Positions 35,201-39,327 of a stretch of 39,327 nt of DNA are shown one piece after another; within the stretch, counting starts at the first letter, position 1; each line of letters opens with the position of its first letter. Location of the stretch: NCBI GenBank assembly GCA_031253625.1, contig JAIRVZ010000125.1, positions 1-39,327 of the forward strand, given 5' to 3'. Position numbers and translations under genes: made by a program. Below the pieces are notes generated by a model. The model was not told the origin of the DNA, ran no database searches, and saw only the letters and a program-made list of their open reading frames with translations. Source of the DNA: Dysgonamonadaceae bacterium. Lineage in GTDB: Bacteria > Bacteroidota > Bacteroidia > Bacteroidales > Azobacteroidaceae.

Positions 35201-37764
35201 GCAGTAATTCCCAGCGTATATTGTTTGTAATAATCGAAAGTCAAGAATAGTCGGGAACTGTGATAACGCTGTACTATCAGAAATTTCTCTATTTTATTGC
35301 TTCCACCGATTTCAGAAACTTCGATAAACGACTCAAAGAGTTGCATCATTTTTTTTGGTGCACCTTTGCTTACGTGAGCAAGATAAATGATAAGATGTTG
35401 CAATACAGCGATTATTTTGTGTGTTTGTTGTATTGTTCCTTCTGTTTGTTGTATTACTCTTTCTGTTTGTTGTATCTTCTTTGCAACATCCTCTAAATCC
35501 TTTTTATTTTTTTCTAATTCGTCTTTTCTTTCCTTTAAGTTTTTTAATGTGTTCTTTTCTTCATCCAATTCTTTTTCTTTTTGTCTTAAACCTATGTAAA
35601 TTTCATCATATAAATACTCTCTATAACTTGCCAAATTATAAGATTCTACCGGATAATCGTGCGGAATAAGTTTTCGACAAACAAATTCTTCGGTTAATGA
35701 AGTCATATCCTCATGGGCTGTATCTGCGTGGTCAGTGAGGAAACTTGGTACATAAATAACGGTGTTGAAAATACTGCCGATATGATTGTTCCTATCCGAC
35801 ACGTCTGCCAAATAAATGTCGTACATTTCGCGTCCGGCAATAAATATAAATTTGGCATTTACGGTAGAAAGAAAATACTTCATATTGGACAAGATTTTCA
35901 AAATCTCGTGTTGCTTTTCTCGTGTTGCATTAATAGAGAATAGCGAGGCTTTTGTGTTTTGCGTTTCTTTTTCCAATCCGGTTTCACTCGGCTCTACTTT
36001 GTCCAATTCATCAAATACGATAACAAAATTAGGACGACACATAAAAATTGGAATCCGTTGAATATCATTCAAAATATCCTGCAATTCTTTTTCTATTTCT
36101 CGCGCATCTGCAACACCGCGTGTTTTTTTTGTTCTTGTGTTGATGCCAAATTTGTTATAATTGATATTTAATCCATTTTCACGCTCGGTACTATGCGTAA
36201 TGTCGTTATTCAGTTTTTTTAGTTGTCGCTTTATTATTCCGTGAGTAGCAAACCATGCCGTAAACCAGCGAGTACGGAACAACAATGTAAAAAACAGGTA
36301 CATTATCAGAAATGAAAGCAAAGGGGTATAATTCAAAGATTCTATTTTCTGGTTATCAAAATCATCAAGTTTGGAATTTTTATCCCAAAGATATTCAGGA
36401 ATATAACAAATGTAAGTTTTGGTTTTAGATATTACGCTGCCTGTTGAAAGTAAAATTCTTCCTGCCATATCCGATTGGGGCAGAAAGATTTTTTTTGCTG
36501 TTATGGTATCGTGTTTACAAGAGGTTTGATATTGACATGTGGTATCTGAAACAACTTGATGTGTAAATTTTGTTTGATACAAAGGATAATTTTGTATGTT
36601 TGTTTCGAGTATAGGTTTTATAAAAAATAAGGAAAAAAGGAACAGAAAGCCAAATGCTGTAACTCGCCAAAGTAACATGTGTCGAAATGAGCGATGATAT
36701 TTATTGTATTCGGTGCTTAATGTGCGTGCTATTAATCGCAAAATATCTTTCTCATCTTTTAATTTATGTCCGAAATTTATGCGTAAATATAGGCGATTGT
36801 AACTCTTTATGTAATCCCAAATTGGGATTAAAACTGTTTCGTAAAATATTTTTCGAAGCAAATATTTATTTAAATATTTATGATTCCAAAAACCTGCAAT
36901 AAAAACTACAGCAACAAATATAAGCGGATAGCACCATAATAAATCCAAAAAATTAAAGGCTATTGGGAGTAGAAGTAGTATTATTAATGGAACATATTTC
37001 CAAATCTTATTCTGGCATTGGGTGTTATGTTCCATTATTTCCTGTAATTTTTCCTTTTTATATTTTGAATAATATTCGTACAATTTGCTTTTTATGAATC
37101 TCCAAAACATAAAAGCAAAAACAAAACATAGATAAAAAACGAATGCTTTGGTGGAAGTAATGTTTGGAATTACTGAAATAATTTGCGTATAACAGATTAT
37201 CAAAATGATTTTCAATAAGTACTGCGTTGTTCGGTACGGATTATGGGGATTTGTTAAGAAACTCAATTCTTCAATGGCAGATGTATAATAATCCCAATAC
37301 TTCTGTTCAGGATTTTTACGTCGATAACTATTGTATTTGCATAAAAAAACAAATGTTATTATCCCTAAAACAAAAAAGAAGAGTGAACTCCATATTTGAT
37401 TTTCTTTAACAATATCAATACCCGTCAGAAATTGAGTCCCAGCAACAGCAAACAAGAGGAAAAACAAATATGTCAGGTTTTTGGAAAAATTAGTATGTTG
37501 TTGCAAAGAAGTTTGATTAATTACCTGATTGACCAAACTTGTTTTTCCCACACCGCGATTTCCCGTAACCAAATAAACGCCAGTTTTGTCGTCAGTAGCC
37601 TCTATCAGTTTTTTTAGTTTTTTCTGTACTTGTTTTCTCCCGACAAAAGTATGCGATTCTTCAGATGAAGAATGACTAAAACTATAATGTGGAAGCTCTA
37701 TTTGGAGTTTCTTTATTTTGGAATTAAGAATGTCCGGAACAATTTCTAAATTTTTGTTTGCCAT
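32245..37764 (-). CDS. Giant membrane P-loop NTPase (KAP/STAND-like) with long helical C-terminal region
   Basis: 1,839 aa. VGR box at 41-43, Walker A GNRGVGKT (68-75), Walker B VIVFDELDKVE (581-591). Between them lie about eight transmembrane helices (~95-113, 124-142, 182-200, 206-222, 257-275, 279-293, 365-383, 481-497), the insertion pattern known for KAP P-loop NTPases. An even helix count puts both Walker motifs in the cytoplasm and leaves ~385-480 (with CQYQTSC) outside. FIAGREMYDIY at ~641 fits a sensor-1-like strand. A coiled coil spans 725-782, then ~1,000 residues of helical, TPR-like sequence with a Cys cluster (CSCTACDYYC, ~1306-1315). This is the layout of a sensor-fused NTPase as in Avs/STAND defence proteins, but membrane-embedded. 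It has its own promoter box. Confidence 0.9.
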   Translation of the reverse strand: MANKNLEIVPDILNSKIKKLQIELPHYSFSHSSSEESHTFVGRKQVQKKLKKLIEATDDKTGVYLVTGNRGVGKTSLVNQVINQTSLQQHTNFSKNLTYLFFLLFAVAGTQFLTGIDIVKENQIWSSLFFFVLGIITFVFLCKYNSYRRKNPEQKYWDYYTSAIEELSFLTNPHNPYRTTQYLLKIILIICYTQIISVIPNITSTKAFVFYLCFVFAFMFWRFIKSKLYEYYSKYKKEKLQEIMEHNTQCQNKIWKYVPLIILLLLPIAFNFLDLLWCYPLIFVAVVFIAGFWNHKYLNKYLLRKIFYETVLIPIWDYIKSYNRLYLRINFGHKLKDEKDILRLIARTLSTEYNKYHRSFRHMLLWRVTAFGFLFLFSLFFIKPILETNIQNYPLYQTKFTHQVVSDTTCQYQTSCKHDTITAKKIFLPQSDMAGRILLSTGSVISKTKTYICYIPEYLWDKNSKLDDFDNQKIESLNYTPLLSFLIMYLFFTLLFRTRWFTAWFATHGIIKRQLKKLNNDITHSTERENGLNINYNKFGINTRTKKTRGVADAREIEKELQDILNDIQRIPIFMCRPNFVIVFDELDKVEPSETGLEKETQNTKASLFSINATREKQHEILKILSNMKYFLSTVNAKFIFIAGREMYDIYLADVSDRNNHIGSIFNTVIYVPSFLTDHADTAHEDMTSLTEEFVCRKLIPHDYPVESYNLASYREYLYDEIYIGLRQKEKELDEEKNTLKNLKERKDELEKNKKDLEDVAKKIQQTERVIQQTEGTIQQTHKIIAVLQHLIIYLAHVSKGAPKKMMQLFESFIEVSEIGGSNKIEKFLIVQRYHSSRLFLTFDYYKQYTLGITAYLITPIFNRLSESNIKEHSDKLLVSSLRFVDFLFKFHKHNFSWKHLDISPEMLEVNRSPELKSVAVDLLNYLTQIHINKSNFSLNDYKFDSLIANEIFVMTKTDEVFSALYSFSLDETLPLKEHYKELLEKTWKEYSKNENSTGFNDAISSLQVVLGDLHYYDDELEEAEMYYKNVIQSLRDLESKKNKGNERTDDETMSLEQLYLFVRNMLKLGMIYEKRKQYDFAYLTYGELCKRIIWERNIAIKELSAGIVLRVLKEGEDKDENFVFVKAATTFFKEEDEEDKRVNKENKKYCDNIEVRPIEQLAEKKVDESIATPRPLYFKNISPNTNDMLFKKMTFEGLKQLYLPFIAKLQILEKSHVGGITHNHLKQLDREFKFLTSVIHHEEAKLLEAEFFSRVADILYYKNSDLKCKMRQDEGEVKSINAAFYVDCEYACIDDWETVGWYFGKQKNNKFPKNCSCTACDYYCKALSTLLNEKEDTNPLDLLGKDIEDIVGNYNMKYCTVLARILSDWGNVFYSCDNKEEKEYCYICKKYLKSTTNSNDFFNKCVQYIQSKKENCKSFSSEIKQLNTKKDIAFAMYSISLKAYTKANLYKRSAYQIYKMLHLFKSYENYENINMLGQEAIRSLWYAAEELFVFELNKRKKDFDKKTHKETIPLQNLLVDSEISRIRILVKNLELKSNKASEKLKIYYDLYITSPYGINYSISARIYQLRLKTMVNYETYKIFKNIAVRELISSDIYKAHKSDVKKYPIYFVLLFILREKEVWEKAEKILGNYFDFDNHKQKTMFLILEKLIAETIFCFNEIIRLTKTVGETYLFSHSFMGSIHDKLSYWIRGYETYKVLKNDINIGRINEELIELFVTNETEIKSLKDIILNSQIDKYLENYLGEEWEEELSGYYENQQALSHYYKCLEMHNEGRAYHNMIDSMCYIKDDYNDRSDHFNIAAERHYILNGKIYKTIDKLEKHFKNSKLHEVDNYFSK
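35422..35477 (-). repeat. 21-bp in-frame tandem repeat in the coiled coil of the giant NTPase
   Basis: TGTTTGTTGTA recurs at 35422, 35443 and 35464 (plus strand), a 21-bp period encoding the heptads IQQTERV, IQQTEGT, IQQTHKI. It lengthens the coiled coil by whole heptads, so unit changes would keep both frame and coil register. Confidence 0.85.
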
Positions 37765-37792
37765 TTGCGTAGTTCGTCTAAACTGTATTCTG

Positions 37793-37800
37793 CAAAAGTA
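37793..37800 (-). promoter_or_regulatory. Bacteroidota -7 box upstream of the giant NTPase gene
   Basis: TACTTTTG on the minus strand, 28 bp before the ATG at 37764 and just beyond the mobA stop at 37823. No clear TTTG -33 element is seen, so strength is uncertain. It suggests the cassette is not dependent on mob transcription. Confidence 0.45.
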
Positions 37801-37822
37801 TTAATTTTTTATCTAATTCGTA

Positions 37823-38254
37823 TTATTTTAGTAAATGCTTACGTTCAAATTCTTTAGTCAACTCCACAATCTGTCTTTGAATAGTGACCAATTCTATTGT
37901 CGCTTTTTCCAATTTATACAACATCGCCAAAGCCATTTTTTCTGAAAAAGCTGCCTTCAAATGTTTTACTACCTGATTATAATTCACTCCAATAGCTCTG
38001 AATTGTGAATAAAAAGTTGTCAACCGCATATAATAATCCATTGCTGCCTTGTCTAATTTTACATACTTGATTTCACGTTTGAACAAGCAAGTTTTGATAA
38101 ACTTTGCAGCATTGTATTTCAATCCTGTTTCTTCAAGCATTGAAAGAAATCGTGCATTATCAACATCGTTCAGTTTGATTGAATACCGATGCTTGCAAGG
38201 GTCTGTCTTTGGTGGTCGACCACCTTTGTTATACTGTTTATTTTCTGTTGCCAT
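37823..38254 (-). CDS. MobA-like relaxosome accessory protein (Bacteroides conjugative-element type)
   Basis: 143 aa from ATG 38254 (MATENKQYNKGGRPPK); an upstream TTG would add seven residues. The basic GGRPPKTDPCKHRYSIKLNDVDNARFL start is a ribbon-helix-helix-like DNA-binding N-terminus. It is followed by AAKFIKTCLFKRE and the FRAIGVNYNQVVKHLK segment found in MobA/MobC proteins of Bacteroidota ICEs. These proteins bind oriT and help the relaxase. In such elements the relaxase gene (mobB) normally follows at once; here the giant NTPase follows instead. A hairpin-rich region lies just upstream. Confidence 0.82.
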   Translation of the reverse strand: MATENKQYNKGGRPPKTDPCKHRYSIKLNDVDNARFLSMLEETGLKYNAAKFIKTCLFKREIKYVKLDKAAMDYYMRLTTFYSQFRAIGVNYNQVVKHLKAAFSEKMALAMLYKLEKATIELVTIQRQIVELTKEFERKHLLK

Positions 38255-38275
38255 AACATAATTTTTTTGATTCAA

Positions 38276-38489
38276 TTCTGCTAAAAAAAAACGACTTCGG
38301 AGTTATTTTACCCCGAATGGGGCAAGTGGTTTTGGTACGCCCGAAAGGTTTCGGGTGTCCCAAGACACAACTTGCCATGTTCTAATGAACATGAGCATCT
38401 TCGATGCCTGAAGTGAAAAAATTGACTGTACACAGTTAACTAATCGTGCTAACTAAAAACATTATACATACTGTGTTTACATTTTTTCG
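38276..38489. other. Hairpin cluster upstream of mobA, candidate oriT
   Basis: Within 150 bp there are consecutive dyads: CCCC-GAAT-GGGG (38311-38322), CCCGAAA-GG-TTTCGGG (38340-38355), GTGTC-CCAA-GACAC (38355-38368), an enclosing GGCAAGT/ACTTGCC pair (38321-38327 with 38370-38376), CATGTTC-TAAT-GAACATG (38376-38393), GCATC-TTC-GATGC (38395-38407) and ACTGT-AC-ACAGT (38425-38436). GTTAAC-N7-GCTAAC at about 38436-38454 is a further near-dyad. Its GC content is higher than its surroundings. Position directly ahead of a relaxosome gene suggests an origin of transfer; a structured RNA leader or the terminator of the DUF3408 gene are alternatives. Confidence 0.5.
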
Positions 38490-38816
38490 TCATTGCTCAA
38501 CATCATCCGATTGTTCTTCCGGCTCTTCACTTCCGCCCCTATCCTTCAACCATTCGAGAAGCTCGCGTGTGTGCTCCTCATGTACATCGTTCAAAAGTTC
38601 CCTGTATTCCTTGAAATGGCAGGAGATAATGGAATCTGCCAAAGAAGATGTCGTTGTGTGGTGTTCGCTTGCAAACAGCCGGACAGCAGTTTTAAGATTG
38701 CTATGCGTTTTTGGACTGACATACACGGCGAATCGTCCCCTTATCCGTTTCTCCTGACAATAGTTCTCAATATATTCCTCTATTGAAACCTGTTTTTGAT
38801 TCTTTTTTGTTTTCAT
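38490..38816 (-). CDS. DUF3408 family conjugative-transposon protein
   Basis: 108 aa. QVSIEEYIENYCQ, then RGRFAVYVSPKTHSNLKTAVRLFA and SLADSIISCHFKEYRELLND form the usual DUF3408 core, a ribbon-helix-helix-like domain seen in the transfer regions of CTnDOT-type elements. The C-terminus is acidic (GGSEEPEEQSDDVEQ). It is co-directional with mobA; in known elements DUF3408 genes lie near parA and mob genes. Probably a DNA-binding accessory of conjugation or its control. Confidence 0.82.
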   Translation of the reverse strand: MKTKKNQKQVSIEEYIENYCQEKRIRGRFAVYVSPKTHSNLKTAVRLFASEHHTTTSSLADSIISCHFKEYRELLNDVHEEHTRELLEWLKDRGGSEEPEEQSDDVEQ

Positions 38817-38864
38817 TACTTAATCCTTTTAATTGTTAAACATTGATGCCGATACAGAATTGAA

Positions 38865-38878
38865 TATCGAATTCGATA
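38865..38878. promoter_or_regulatory. 14-bp perfect palindrome upstream of the DUF3408 gene
   Basis: TATCGAATTCGATA is a perfect palindrome about 49 bp before the DUF3408 ATG, a plausible operator. The remaining intergenic stretch (38817-38992) shows no gene I can support. Confidence 0.35.
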
Positions 38879-38992
38879 ACATCATCATTTATTATTCCCA
38901 AATTGATTCCGAAACAGCTTCTCATACAGGGGTCAGTTTTTATGTCCGGCAATATTTCTGTTCTGAACTTACTATTTACTTCTGTTGTGAAA

Positions 38993-39327
38993 TCAATTCT
39001 GAGGCAAATAAATAACTATTAATTGGAGTTGTAATTGAATTGGGTTTGTATGGATAATTCTGCAATATCTTTCTATTACAACTTCTCCGTAGACGGTGTA
39101 AACTGCGCCGATTTGCGCACTGACATTATAATGTGGCGGCAATACCTTTTTGGAATAAAATACCTGTTCAAACAAAAGATTTGTCCTACCCGACCGAAGC
39201 AAACCACAGCAAACCCCTGCCACTTCATTGTCAAACCATAAATAGTTGAATTTTTCTGTTTTACTTCGTGGCGAAAAGGAGAAAATATCATCGGTTACAT
39301 GAACATGGCGATGTAAAATGTAGTCAA
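38993..39327 (-). CDS. Unidentified reading frame running off the right edge
   Basis: A minus-strand frame is open from the right edge to a TGA at 38993 (about 111 codons visible). The visible peptide includes RSKTEKFNYLWFDNEVAG and PPHYNVSAQIGAVYTVYGE. I recognise no family. Codon use is ordinary in the first two thirds and becomes low-complexity (IQLQLQLIVIY) at the end, which could mean a decayed C-terminus. It might be the tail of another transfer-region gene or non-coding. ACATTATAATGT (39123-39134), a perfect 12-bp palindrome, lies inside it. Confidence 0.35.
   Translation of the reverse strand, partial: DYILHRHVHVTDDIFSFSPRSKTEKFNYLWFDNEVAGVCCGLLRSGRTNLLFEQVFYSKKVLPPHYNVSAQIGAVYTVYGEVVIERYCRIIHTNPIQLQLQLIVIYLPQN

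Noticed and set aside
35422..35477. 21-bp repeats considered as a mini-CRISPR
   Set aside because: There are no spacers; the repeats encode coiled-coil heptads in frame with the giant NTPase.
38833..39015. A 60-codon plus-strand open frame upstream of the DUF3408 gene
   Set aside because: Opposite to the local gene direction, no ribosome-binding site, no recognisable motif, and it covers the likely DUF3408 promoter.

Overview
The window looks like chromosome from a low-GC member of the Bacteroidales (Bacteroidota). Supporting signs are two type IX secretion (T9SS) cargo proteins, a Bacteroidota 'putative porin', a Wzi-family outer-membrane protein, a LytS/LytTR pair with a TPR sensor, promoters of the TTTG-N19-TAnnTTTG type, and Bacteroides-type mobilisation genes. 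All assignments come from reading the sequence and recalled family motifs; no database search was run.

Left edge to about 7.8 kb: the first ~108 bases look like the end of an IS3-family insertion sequence (5' end of a minus-strand OrfA). The IS abuts a 1,677-codon T9SS surface protein gene that lacks a signal peptide and is open to the edge, so it is probably IS-truncated. Behind it is a second T9SS cargo gene with seven Big_2 repeats of almost exactly 249 bp. A strong bidirectional hairpin terminator closes the pair.

7.8-18.9 kb, minus strand: an ABC exporter pair, a periplasmic SBP_bac_3 protein, a putative porin, then a tight operon read as glnS - TPR - ferredoxin - vorB (alpha) - beta - Dabb protein - gamma. 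The last genes form a 2-oxoacid:ferredoxin oxidoreductase with a small Dabb gene inserted. Several gene borders carry short AT-rich tandem tracts. One, a 7-bp AAAAGTG repeat, lies inside the porin signal-peptide codons and could support phase variation.

19-27.4 kb: a lipocalin-like lipoprotein and a Wzi-like protein (+), a YdjM-like membrane hydrolase, a VWA lipoprotein and a DUF4139/MuiA protein (-), then a TPR histidine kinase and LytTR regulator (+) ending in a hairpin terminator. Facing that terminator is an orphan consensus promoter that may drive a small RNA.

27.8 kb to the right edge: an AT-rich accessory island on the minus strand. Conjugative-element genes (DUF3408 protein, MobA-like relaxosome protein, and a hairpin cluster resembling an oriT) are followed by four genes that resemble a defence cassette: a 1,839-aa membrane P-loop NTPase with a long helical C-terminus, a GHKL ATPase fused to a PD-(D/E)XK-like nuclease, a YggL-like protein, and an AlbA_2/HATPase_c_4 protein. 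Between the first two lies a ~33-codon relic with the typical C-terminal tail of an Eco57I-type DNA methyltransferase. I read this as a restriction-modification locus remodelled by gene replacement. No relaxase follows mobA. This cassette is the best candidate in the window for an undescribed system.
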